Assembly (NCBI GenBank): GCA_017307785.1
Contig: JAFKGI010000039.1
Coordinates: forward strand, 15,829-79,828
Origin: Vulcanimicrobiota bacterium
Lineage (GTDB): Bacteria > Vulcanimicrobiota > Xenobia > Xenobiales > JADMJV01
Direction: 5' to 3'
DNA: 64,000 nt
Shown here: piece after piece, positions 8,055 to 16,172 of the stretch
Position numbering within the stretch: the first letter of the stretch is position 1
Layout: each line of letters begins with the position of its first letter
Translations under genes and position numbers: made by a program
The notes under the pieces: model-generated
Told to the model about the DNA's origin: nothing
Database searches by the model: none
The model's input: only the letters and a program-made list of their open reading frames with translations

Positions 8055-9096
8055 GGGTCTTCTTCACGATGTAACCGGCGGCAACTTCCGAGTGCCCCAG
8101 TACGCTCCAATCTGAAAATTCCGGTGTAAGCAATCGATGGACGGCCAGACGCAGTTCATCCGGCACATAAAGAACCTCGCTGCCCTTGGACTTGCTCAAA
8201 GCAGTTCCGAGTTCTTTTCCCAAAGCAGCTACGTCGCGGATCGTCAAACCATCGGTCCCCCACGAGGCCGCTTCCCGAATCTTGCTTTCCAGGGCGGGAT
8301 TCAAGGTGGCCACTACGATCGATTTGCTCTTCGGGTCGGCCGCCAGGTCGGCACAGATCCAATTCTTGAGCGTGGCTCTCGCCCTTTCCGTCAGGCTGTC
8401 GGCATCCGAGCGAACCTGCCCTTTGTCCAGCACCAACTCGGCCACTGCCTTGACCTGCGGGGGCAGGCGTTCTTCCAGCAAATTTTGGCACACCCGCAGG
8501 CAGCGATCCTGCGCTGCCAGGTCACTGTTCATGGCCCCGGACAGCAGCTCGGGTAGGGCTACCAGCATTTCCTGGCGACCAAAGACCTGGCCGGCGTGCT
8601 CGACCACGGCCCGGCGGATTTTCCAGCCCACCAACTCCTCCGGACCCAAGACAAAACAGCCCGCCTTCTCGGCCTTATCGCGAAGCTTGGGATCGATCCA
8701 GCGAGCATAAAAGCCGGAGCCCGGCTCCATCGGTCGGCCCGGAATGTTTTTCAGAATGGCCGGTTGCTTGGCGGCCGCCAGATACATCTGGGGCTCCACT
8801 TCTCCGCGCGCCACTTCTTGTTCGCGCAGGAAAATTACGAATTCTTTGCCTTTGAGCGCCGTGTTGTCGCGAAAACGCACGCCCGGCAAAACAAAACGAC
8901 GTTCTTCGTCCAGCTGCTTGCGCACCTCGCTCATTTCCTGAATCAAGGGGGCCGGCCTGGCACTGACCAACGGCAAAAGTTCCTTGCCAATTTCCACCTT
9001 GATCACGTCAAAGTGCATCAATTCTTCGAGTTCGTCGGGGGCCTGGGCCCAGGCCGGCGATACCAACAGGGCCGCCAAGAGAAAGTGCTTCAGCAA
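8044..9096 (-). CDS. Exported protein resembling the FlhA cytoplasmic C-terminal domain (copy 1)
   Basis: 350 residues with a signal peptide (MLKHFLLAALLVSPAWAQA). Matching FlhA-type blocks are FDVIKVEIGKELLPLV, then VLPGVRFRDNTALKGKEFVI followed by EVARGEVEP, RRAVVEHAGQVFGRQEML, a QNLLEERLPPQVKAVAE helix, and EVLYVPDELRLAVHRLL with a final VLGHSEV strand. No membrane gate domain is present and no other flagellar or type III gene lies in the window. It is the first gene of a two-gene unit with the copy at 6987. The pair may be secreted or periplasmic proteins built on the FlhA-C fold; role unknown. Confidence 0.68.
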   Translation of the reverse strand: MLKHFLLAALLVSPAWAQAPDELEELMHFDVIKVEIGKELLPLVSARPAPLIQEMSEVRKQLDEERRFVLPGVRFRDNTALKGKEFVIFLREQEVARGEVEPQMYLAAAKQPAILKNIPGRPMEPGSGFYARWIDPKLRDKAEKAGCFVLGPEELVGWKIRRAVVEHAGQVFGRQEMLVALPELLSGAMNSDLAAQDRCLRVCQNLLEERLPPQVKAVAELVLDKGQVRSDADSLTERARATLKNWICADLAADPKSKSIVVATLNPALESKIREAASWGTDGLTIRDVAALGKELGTALSKSKGSEVLYVPDELRLAVHRLLTPEFSDWSVLGHSEVAAGYIVKKTHVL

Positions 9097-9137
9097 AAGA
9101 CCTCCAGAGAAAAAGCCCTTCTGCCCTGCTCGAAAGG

Positions 9138-9872
9138 CTACCTCCCCTCGAGCAACTCCGGCAGCAGGCGGGTCAAGTCGCCGCTCAGCCGATGGGTGGC
9201 CAGGCGATCATGCTCGGTCGGCCCCTGATTGACGATCACGTAGGGGGCGTGACGGGCGGCTCGCAACGGCACTCCCGCCGCGGGCTGCACCGACAGGGTG
9301 GAGCCCAAGGCCAACACCAGATCGCACTCCGCCGCCGCTTCGAAGGCCCGCTTCAATTCCGCTTCCGGCATGGCCTGACCGAAGGAGATGGTGGCCGTCT
9401 TGACCAGGCCCCCGCATTCCGCGCACATCGGGCAGCGCCGCTTCTTCTCGAAATATTCGAAAGCCCACTCCGGTTGGCTGCGCAGCCCGCAGCTCAGGCA
9501 CTCCACCAGACGATTGGTGCCGTGCAACTCCACCACTTTCTCGTCGGAATTGCCGGCCAGATGATGCAGCCCGTCGATGTTCTGAGTCACCAGCAGCAGC
9601 AGACGCCCCTGGTGCTCCAGGTCCACCAGCGCCCGATGGGCCGCGTTGGGCTGAGCCGCCAAAAATTCGGGCCGGCCCTCCAGCTTGTAGGCCCAATGCT
9701 CCAGACGGGCCGACTCACTTTCCAGAAAGTCCTCGAACTGCACCGGTTGGCGGCGCTTCCACACTCCCTGTGGCCCGCGAAAGTCGGGAATGCCCGAACC
9801 AGTGGACATTCCCGCGCCGGTAAAGATCAGAATTCGATTGCGCCCGGCGATCAGCCGACGAACTTCGTCCAT
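9138..9872 (-). CDS. Sir2-family NAD-dependent protein deacylase (sirtuin)
   Basis: 244 residues, a compact bacterial CobB-like sirtuin. The NAD-binding motifs GAGMSTGSGIPDFRG and TQNIDGLHH are present, the catalytic histidine is His117 (ELHGTN), and a zinc ribbon is formed by Cys125/Cys128 and Cys150/Cys153. The C-terminal GSTLSV and VNQGPTE segments complete the Rossmann fold. It removes acyl groups from lysines using NAD+, giving O-acyl-ADP-ribose. A macrodomain protein of the type that clears O-acetyl-ADP-ribose is encoded at 57799, but not nearby. Cytoplasmic, apparently a single-gene unit. Confidence 0.93.
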   Translation of the reverse strand: MDEVRRLIAGRNRILIFTGAGMSTGSGIPDFRGPQGVWKRRQPVQFEDFLESESARLEHWAYKLEGRPEFLAAQPNAAHRALVDLEHQGRLLLLVTQNIDGLHHLAGNSDEKVVELHGTNRLVECLSCGLRSQPEWAFEYFEKKRRCPMCAECGGLVKTATISFGQAMPEAELKRAFEAAAECDLVLALGSTLSVQPAAGVPLRAARHAPYVIVNQGPTEHDRLATHRLSGDLTRLLPELLEGR

Positions 9873-9901
9873 GTTTGCTTCCCCCTGGGCATAACTTCCG
9901 T

Positions 9902-10273
9902 ATGCTCTCCACCTTTGTTTTGAGTCTGGCGGTGCTCACCTTCCTGCGCTGCACCCGCAAAGTCGCCTGGCTGTGTTTTCTGGTGAGCGTGCTGCTCTCG
10001 GCGCTGACCACCTGGTTCTCGTTCGTGCACTACAGATGGATTGAGCTGCCGCCCATCGAGCCCCGCTATCTCTATACCTGGCTCAGCGCCTGCGCCTGGG
10101 TTACCCTCTGCTGGGGGACCCGGGACCCTTGCTGGAGCTTGCTATTGGTCCCCTCACTCTTCAGCAATGCGGGTCTCACGGGAATCTTCACCGGCCTCGC
10201 CCTCAACCTGCCGTTGCCCCGGCGCAAACCCGCGCCCGAACGAGAAAACTTCGGGATTTACCGCCACGCCTGA
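9902..10273 (+). CDS. Small membrane protein of unknown function
   Basis: 123 residues with about four hydrophobic segments (FVLSLAVLTFL, VAWLCFLVSVLLSAL, a WLSACAWVTLCW segment and SLLLVPSLFSNAGLTGIFTG) and a basic proline-rich tail. The start at 9902 is preferred to one 27 bp upstream because the protein then begins directly with a membrane helix. It is divergent from the sirtuin and lies just upstream of the TPR-like gene at 10318. No family recognised. Confidence 0.6.
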   Translation: MLSTFVLSLAVLTFLRCTRKVAWLCFLVSVLLSALTTWFSFVHYRWIELPPIEPRYLYTWLSACAWVTLCWGTRDPCWSLLLVPSLFSNAGLTGIFTGLALNLPLPRRKPAPERENFGIYRHA

Positions 10274-10317
10274 CCCACCGGGAAGGCGTCGGCTGCCCCC
10301 CGCGAGAAGCTCTGGCG

Positions 10318-11709
10318 GTGGCCGACGCCAACTGGTCCAGTCAGTTGCACACCGCTCTGGAGGAATGGTCCGCCATTCGTCCCGACCGGGCCGCGCGGGC
10401 TTTTCATTCCGCCCTGGAGGGCTGCCAGAGCGAGGATATGACCATCTGGCGTGCCTTCGTGGAAAATCAACTGTCGCTGCTCTCCCAGGAGACCGGTCAA
10501 TGGGAGGAAGCCCGCCATTACTGGGAGGCCGCCAAGAAAAGCTGGAGCATCTCGGGCCTCCAGGCCGGCAGCGACGACCTGAGCGCGACCCTGGACTGGT
10601 TTTGCGACCTGCTGGAGCATTACCGCTTTCCCGAGCGGGCCCTGCACCTGCGCCGCCAGCATCGCATCAAGCGTCCCCCATTGATCGATCCGTGGATATC
10701 CGAAGAGAGCGCGCTGCCCACGCCCTCAGCCCCCCGTCCCCAAAAGGTCGAGGAGAGCTATGCGCCGATGGGCGGAAATACCGTTTCCACGCAGAGAGAC
10801 CGTGCCGCATCCGGAGATTGGGGCGAGTTGATCACACAGGCCCTGGAGCTGGCCGCTCGCTCCAACTTCCCGCGTGCCCAGAACCTCTTCGATCAGGCCC
10901 GCCATAAAGTCGTCGACCGCCGCGTCACCCACCCGCATTTGCTGTCTCTGGTCTATTCCGCCGAATCGGTCGGTGCCTTTCTGGCTGGAAATTACCCCCA
11001 GGCCGAGAAAGCGCGCGACACGGCCGCCGAACTTTGGCGCACCCCGGAGCGCGACCTCGAAGATTTGCAGCGGTTCGCCCAGGCTCTCCAGGCCGCCGGC
11101 CAGGAAAGCGCGGCCGTGCTGTTCATGAGCCGCATCGCTCAGAATCAGATGCCTCTGCTGGACCCGTGGACCGATCTGCAGACCGGAGTGGTGCGCGGCC
11201 AGTGGCAGGCCCCCGAGGCCTTTGACTGGCTGTCTCAACTGGAAGACGCACTCAAACACTTCGAGCGCGGCAATCTCGAGGAAGTGCAGCGCCGCCTGGA
11301 CAACCTCGGCCTGCAACTGCACGGCCAGCCTGCCCGCGAAGCCCTGCTGGGCAATCTCCAGGCCTTGCTGGCCCACGCCCTCGGTCAGGATAACGACGCC
11401 CGCACGTTTTTCAATCGGGCCCGCACTCGCTGGACCCAGGCCGGCTCGCTGGAAGCCGAACTTCTCTTGCTCCATCGCTATGGTTTAGAAAAGCTGTCCC
11501 TGGCCTTGAAAGCCGGCCATCTGCTCGACCCCTTCGACCACCCGTTGCCCACCCAGATCGGAACCGCTCCCAAACCGGCTCCGCGCATCCAGGCCCGTCC
11601 CGAGACCATCATTCCCGCACCCGCCCGCTCTCAACAACTCACCACCGTCGTACTGGTCGTCGTACTGCTGCTGCTCGGTCTGGGCGCCTGGCGACTGACC
11701 CACGGATAA
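10318..11709 (+). CDS. TPR-like repeat protein with C-terminal membrane anchor
   Basis: About 463 residues if it starts at the GTG at 10318 (a GAGAAG lies 9 bp upstream). The frame is open further upstream but overlaps the preceding gene there. The body is rich in paired helices of the tetratricopeptide type (FPRAQNLFDQARHKV, YPQAEKARDTAAELW, LEDALKHFERGNLEEVQRRL). A proline-rich linker is followed by one C-terminal transmembrane helix (TTVVLVVVLLLLGLGAW), so most of the protein should be cytoplasmic and tail-anchored. A protein-protein scaffold role is likely; partner unknown. It ends 4 bp before a strong terminator. Confidence 0.6.
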   Translation: MADANWSSQLHTALEEWSAIRPDRAARAFHSALEGCQSEDMTIWRAFVENQLSLLSQETGQWEEARHYWEAAKKSWSISGLQAGSDDLSATLDWFCDLLEHYRFPERALHLRRQHRIKRPPLIDPWISEESALPTPSAPRPQKVEESYAPMGGNTVSTQRDRAASGDWGELITQALELAARSNFPRAQNLFDQARHKVVDRRVTHPHLLSLVYSAESVGAFLAGNYPQAEKARDTAAELWRTPERDLEDLQRFAQALQAAGQESAAVLFMSRIAQNQMPLLDPWTDLQTGVVRGQWQAPEAFDWLSQLEDALKHFERGNLEEVQRRLDNLGLQLHGQPAREALLGNLQALLAHALGQDNDARTFFNRARTRWTQAGSLEAELLLLHRYGLEKLSLALKAGHLLDPFDHPLPTQIGTAPKPAPRIQARPETIIPAPARSQQLTTVVLVVVLLLLGLGAWRLTHG

Positions 11710-11713
11710 AACA

Positions 11714-11744
11714 AAAGAGGCCCCGTTATTGGCGGGACCTCTTT
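11714..11744. terminator. Bidirectional terminator hairpin
   Basis: The inverted repeat AAAGAGG / CCTCTTT with an inner CCCG/CGGG pairing sits just after the TPR-like gene. It has A-runs on one side and T-runs on the other, and the facing gene ends at 11907. A short CA-dinucleotide run follows at 11745-11769. Confidence 0.75.
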
Positions 11745-11784
11745 ACACACACACACATTACACACACAGGGGACGGACGCTTCC

Positions 11785-11798
11785 GAGTGATTTCACTC
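11785..11798. promoter_or_regulatory. Short perfect palindrome between convergent genes
   Basis: GAGTGA, two bases, TCACTC. It lies downstream of both flanking genes, so a hairpin or 3'-end signal is as likely as a protein site. The rest of 11745-11906 shows nothing else recognisable. Confidence 0.25.
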
Positions 11799-11906
11799 AC
11801 CGGTCGGCTTCCTTGCTGCCATTATGTATCCAAAATGTGCTTCAGTTGTTGCCGATTTGTAAACGGTTCGACAAGACGAACTGCTTTCGACGGCTGTTTC
11901 TTGACC

Positions 11907-12941
11907 TCACAAAGTGTTCATATCGATGACGAAACGATACTTGACGTCACTCTTGATGGTGCGCTCATAGGCTTCATTGATTTTTTGGACGGGAATCAAC
12001 TCGATGTCCGAGACGATCCCTTTCTCGGCGCAGAAGTCGAGCATTTCCTGGGTTTCGCGAATGCCGCCGATCAGGGAGCCCGAGACCGAGCGTCGTCCCG
12101 ACACCACTGCGAAAGATTCGAGCGAAAGCGGGACCTCGGGGACGCCCACCAGCGCCAGCGTGCCATCGCGACGCAGCAAGCGCAAGAGAGCGTTGATATC
12201 ATGAGGCGCCGCTACCGTGTCCAGGATGAAGTCAAAAGGAGCCAGATTTTCCAAGGCGCCTTCCACGCGAGTGTTGACCACCTCATCGGCGCCCAGTCGG
12301 CGCGCGTCCGCTTCCTTGCCCGGGGAGGTGGTGAACTGGGTCACGTGCGCTCCCAGAGCGTGGGCGAATTTCAGGCCCATGTGGCCCAGGCCGCCCAGGC
12401 CCACCACGCCTACGCGTTGTCCGGGTCCGACTTTCCAATGGTGCAGCGGCGAATAGGTGGTGATGCCGGCGCAGAGTAGGGGAGCAGTGGCGGCCAGGTC
12501 CAGCTTCTCGGAAATCTTGAGGGCGAAGTCCTGATGGACTACGATCTGCTTGGAATAGCCGCCGTAAGTGGGCGAACCGTCCGCGTAAAACCCGTTGTAG
12601 GTGAAGGTGGCGCCTTTCTCACAGAACTGCTCCTCACCGTCCTTGCAGTTGGCGCATTCGCGGCAGCTATCCAGCATACAGCCGATGCCGCCCAGATCGC
12701 CAACCCGGAACTTCTGCACCTCCGAGCCTACGAAGGACACCTTGCCCACAATCTCATGTCCCGGCACCATCGGATAGTTGGAGTTGTTCCACTCATTGCG
12801 CGCCTGATGGATGTCGGAGTGGCACACGCCGCAGTAAAGAATATCGATGACCACATCCTGTGGTCCCGCGTCCTTCCGCTCGAAGTGAAACGGCGCCAGC
12901 GGCGAGGCGGCATCCTGAGCGGCATATCCAAACGTTTTCAT
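11907..12941 (-). CDS. Zinc-dependent alcohol dehydrogenase (YahK / cinnamyl-alcohol dehydrogenase group)
   Basis: 344 residues, a medium-chain dehydrogenase. The catalytic zinc ligands lie in CGVCHSD (Cys40) and GHE (His62/Glu63), with a later cysteine in LCAGITTYS. The structural zinc is held by Cys96, Cys99, Cys102 and Cys110. The cofactor motif is GLGGLGHMG. The start at 12941 gives the canonical N-terminus; the frame stays open upstream but without similarity. Expected reaction: NADP(H)-dependent reduction of aldehydes to alcohols, with broad substrates. Monocistronic. Confidence 0.92.
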   Translation of the reverse strand: MKTFGYAAQDAASPLAPFHFERKDAGPQDVVIDILYCGVCHSDIHQARNEWNNSNYPMVPGHEIVGKVSFVGSEVQKFRVGDLGGIGCMLDSCRECANCKDGEEQFCEKGATFTYNGFYADGSPTYGGYSKQIVVHQDFALKISEKLDLAATAPLLCAGITTYSPLHHWKVGPGQRVGVVGLGGLGHMGLKFAHALGAHVTQFTTSPGKEADARRLGADEVVNTRVEGALENLAPFDFILDTVAAPHDINALLRLLRRDGTLALVGVPEVPLSLESFAVVSGRRSVSGSLIGGIRETQEMLDFCAEKGIVSDIELIPVQKINEAYERTIKSDVKYRFVIDMNTL

Positions 12942-13044
12942 AGAAAAGCTCCCTGATAAAAACTGACCATAAAGTAACCGTGCAGACCCGCTTTTCCAAG
13001 AGGCAATCCTGTCCTCTCCTTGCCTGATCCTGCAAATCGGAGGG

Positions 13045-13308
13045 TCAGTTGGCCGGGGAGATGCCCACTCCGTCCGGCTCACGGGGGGCTTGCTTCCAGC
13101 CGAAGACGCCCAGCAGCACCAGGCCGATCTCCGCATTGGCCAGCGCCAGGTGAAAAGACGAGCGCAGCACTTCTTCTTCAAAGGCCGCCAATAGCATGAT
13201 CACGGTCCAGAAAGCAGCCACTCGCAGAAACCCGAAGCCCAACGCCACCGGCTGTCTCCAGGCCGCCACAAAAGACATCACCAGGCCAATTCCAACCAAC
13301 TCACTCAT
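13045..13308 (-). CDS. Small membrane protein, unknown function
   Basis: 87 residues with two clear hydrophobic stretches (LVGIGLVMSFVAAW to FLRVAAFWTVIMLLAAF, and AEIGLVLLGVFGW) and an acidic FEEEVLR turn between them. The start at 13308 keeps it clear of ftsK, to which it is divergent. The same frame stays open across the antisense of ftsK, but that extension has shadow-like composition and is not included. No family recognised. Confidence 0.5.
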   Translation of the reverse strand: MSELVGIGLVMSFVAAWRQPVALGFGFLRVAAFWTVIMLLAAFEEEVLRSSFHLALANAEIGLVLLGVFGWKQAPREPDGVGISPAN

Positions 13309-13431
13309 ATCGCGTGTTTCCTCAAACCGATGGCTTTTTTCCTTCAGAAGAAGGAATTCATCAAATCCCAACCATCGAGGCTTTTCCCTTAGAATTGAAG
13401 GACATTCATCTCTCGAACGAAATTTCGCCGC

Positions 13432-16170
13432 ATGAGTCCAGCCGTTGGCTCGGCCGAATTCGAGCCGCAGAAGCCCAAACGGGAGCGCAAGCTCCCCAAG
13501 AAAAAGAAAGTCAAAAAGAAGCCGCAGAGCAGCGAGAACCTGCCCGCCCAGAGTGAGTCCTGGTGGGACGATTCCTGGCACTGGGCCGGGCTCGGCCTGT
13601 GCGGGGTGGTCAGTCCTTTCACGTTTGTTTCTCTGACCTGGCCCAGTTGGACCGGCGGTGCCGGCGCCTGGCTGGCCGGCGGACTCTACAACTGCTTCGG
13701 CATCACCGCCCTGTTGCTGCCGGCCGCTACCTTCAGCCTGGGCCTGCATCTGCTCTTGCCGCGCAGCAAGCGGCCCCTCCAGCTCAGCTGGGCTCCTTCG
13801 CTTATGTTTCTCGATCTGGTCTGGCTGTCGCATCGCATGGGCCAGCAGGGCGGACTCTTCGGCGCCGCCTTCGACGGCATGATGGTAGCCGCCGTCGGTC
13901 CCATGGGCTCCTGGATGGGAGCCTGCCTGGGTCTGGCCGCCACCGCCCTGGCCGTCTGCCGCACCTCCATTTCCGGAGTGGTGCGCAAGACCGCCGATAC
14001 CCTGGTGCACGGCCTGGAAGTGGGCGTCAAATGGGCCCACACCGTCCACCTGCCGGTCCCCAAGATGCCGGCCTTCCGCATGCCCCAACCTCGTCCCCGA
14101 TATGAAGAAGAAGAGGTTTCTTTCGAAGAAAGTGATGAAGATTTGCCGGTCGCTCCTGAAGTGCGCGACCCGCAGTTCTTCTCTCTGGAAGCGCCCGCCC
14201 GGCCGGTGGCCTACCTGCCCCCGCCGGTCCAGGAGCCGGAACCAGCCCAGCTTTACGCCCGCGAACTGGACGATCCCACCGTTCCGCTAGTGCCTTTTAA
14301 CGCGGAGAAGATCACCTTCAAAAAGCCGCCGAAGGCTGCCGAGCCAAAAGCCCCGGAGCCCGTGCCGGAGCCTCCCTCCGAGCCCGTGCAGGCCAGGCCG
14401 GAGCCTCGCTATTTGCCGCCGCCGCCGCCGCCCGTGGTGGAAGAAGAAGAAGAGCCGGAGTTCGAGTCGACCGAGCCCTCCCTGGAGGTCACCGCCGAGC
14501 TGCCTTCCGTTCTCCAAGAGCCGTCTTTAGAAATCGAGCCGTCCCTGGAAGAAGAGCTACCTCAGGAACCGGTGGTTCTGCTCGAGCGTCCGCCCGAGAA
14601 GGTCGACGCCGAGGAAGTCGAGGAGTTCGTTTCCGAGGAAAAGGCCCCGGAAGCCCCGGTGGCCGCTGCTCCGACCAATTTGAAAGAAGTCTATGTCGAG
14701 CCGGACGGACAGATGCGTCTTTTCCCCACCATGGAAAAAGTGCCGGAGCGAATTGCCTATCGGCTGCCGCCGCTGGCCCTGCTCGACGAGCTTCCCCTCA
14801 GCTATCAGCGTCCTCAGGTGGAGGACAAGTCGGTGGCTCTGCTCGACTCGCTGGCCAGCTTTGGCGTGCAGGCCAGTCTGCTGGCCATCGTTCAGGGCCC
14901 TACCGTCACTCGCTACGAACTGCAGCCGGCCCGCGGCGTCAAAGTCAGTCGCTTCACCTCGCTGACCAACGATATTGCGCTGGCCCTGGCCGCCAAGGCC
15001 GTGCGCATCGAAGCGCCCATCCCCGGCAAAGCCGCCATCGGCATCGAAATTCCCAACGAGCAGACCGAACTGGTGGTTCTGCGCGATATTCTGGCCGCGC
15101 CCAAGTTCCGCAAGTCGACCGGCATGAGCATCGCTCTGGGCAAAGACCTGAGCGGCACACCCACCTTCGCTCCCTTGCAGAAAATGCCGCACCTTCTGGT
15201 GGCCGGCACCACCGGCTCGGGTAAATCGGTGTGTATCAACGGCCTGATCATGAGCCTGTTATATCGATTCACTCCGCGCGAACTGCAGCTGCTCATGATC
15301 GACCCCAAACAGGTGGAGCTTTCTATTTATGAAGGAATTCCGCACCTGATCTCGCTGGCCAAGGGAGCCGGCGATACCAAAAACGAGGGCGCCATCATCT
15401 GCGACCCCAAGCGTGCCGCCCTGGCCCTCAACCAGATCGTCGAGCTCATGGAGTTCCGCTACGGCCTGTTTGCCGCCGCCCGCGTGCGCAACCTGGATGA
15501 ATACAATGAGGCCGCTGACGATCCGCTGCCCTGGGTGGTGGTGCTCATCGACGAGCTGGCCGACCTCATGATGGTGGCTTCCAAATCGGTGGAAACCTCC
15601 ATCTGCCGCATCGCCCAGAAGGCCCGCGCCGCCGGCATCCACCTGGTGCTGGCCACTCAGCGCCCTTCGGCCGACGTCATCACCGGCTTGATCAAGGTCA
15701 ACGTGCCTAGTCGTATCGCATTTGCCGTCTCCTCGCAGGTCGACTCTCGAGTCATCCTGGACACCGGCGGCGCCGAGCAACTGCTGGGCAAAGGCGACAT
15801 GCTCTTCTGTCCCGTGGACGCCTCCGATCCTCGCCGCCTGCAGGGCTGCTACGTCACCAATGAAGAGATTTTGCGGGTGGTCGAATGGTGGCGCGCCCAG
15901 GGCATGCCCGACAACCTCATTCAGCTGAAAGTCGGAGAAGCCCCGGAAGAAGCCGCCGAAGAAGAAGAAGGCGACGCCGACGACCAGCTGGTCGAACAGG
16001 CCCTCTCGGTCGTTCTCAGACGTCAGCAGGCCTCTGCCTCGCTGCTCCAGACCGAGCTGAAAGTCGGCTACGCCCGCGCCCGCCGCCTCATCTATCTCAT
16101 GGAAAAGAAAGGTTACATCGGCCCCGCCGAGGGCAGCAAGCCGCGTAAGATCCTGGCCACCTCGCCGTAG
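13432..16170 (+). CDS. ftsK: FtsK/SpoIIIE-type DNA translocase
   Basis: 912 residues in standard order: a very basic N-terminus (KKKKVKKK), about four membrane helices (residues 45-180), a Pro/Glu-rich linker (about 220-440), the alpha/beta motor with Walker A GTTGSGKS (Lys near residue 598) and Walker B VVLIDELADLM, and a C-terminal winged-helix gamma domain (QTELKVGYARARRLIYLMEKK). It pumps chromosomal DNA through the septum and activates dimer resolution by reading KOPS. The linker is acidic in regularly spaced EEE/PSLE blocks. The following gene at 16173 starts 2 bp after its stop, so the two are co-transcribed. Confidence 0.96.
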   Translation: MSPAVGSAEFEPQKPKRERKLPKKKKVKKKPQSSENLPAQSESWWDDSWHWAGLGLCGVVSPFTFVSLTWPSWTGGAGAWLAGGLYNCFGITALLLPAATFSLGLHLLLPRSKRPLQLSWAPSLMFLDLVWLSHRMGQQGGLFGAAFDGMMVAAVGPMGSWMGACLGLAATALAVCRTSISGVVRKTADTLVHGLEVGVKWAHTVHLPVPKMPAFRMPQPRPRYEEEEVSFEESDEDLPVAPEVRDPQFFSLEAPARPVAYLPPPVQEPEPAQLYARELDDPTVPLVPFNAEKITFKKPPKAAEPKAPEPVPEPPSEPVQARPEPRYLPPPPPPVVEEEEEPEFESTEPSLEVTAELPSVLQEPSLEIEPSLEEELPQEPVVLLERPPEKVDAEEVEEFVSEEKAPEAPVAAAPTNLKEVYVEPDGQMRLFPTMEKVPERIAYRLPPLALLDELPLSYQRPQVEDKSVALLDSLASFGVQASLLAIVQGPTVTRYELQPARGVKVSRFTSLTNDIALALAAKAVRIEAPIPGKAAIGIEIPNEQTELVVLRDILAAPKFRKSTGMSIALGKDLSGTPTFAPLQKMPHLLVAGTTGSGKSVCINGLIMSLLYRFTPRELQLLMIDPKQVELSIYEGIPHLISLAKGAGDTKNEGAIICDPKRAALALNQIVELMEFRYGLFAAARVRNLDEYNEAADDPLPWVVVLIDELADLMMVASKSVETSICRIAQKARAAGIHLVLATQRPSADVITGLIKVNVPSRIAFAVSSQVDSRVILDTGGAEQLLGKGDMLFCPVDASDPRRLQGCYVTNEEILRVVEWWRAQGMPDNLIQLKVGEAPEEAAEEEEGDADDQLVEQALSVVLRRQQASASLLQTELKVGYARARRLIYLMEKKGYIGPAEGSKPRKILATSP

Positions 16171-16172
16171 CC

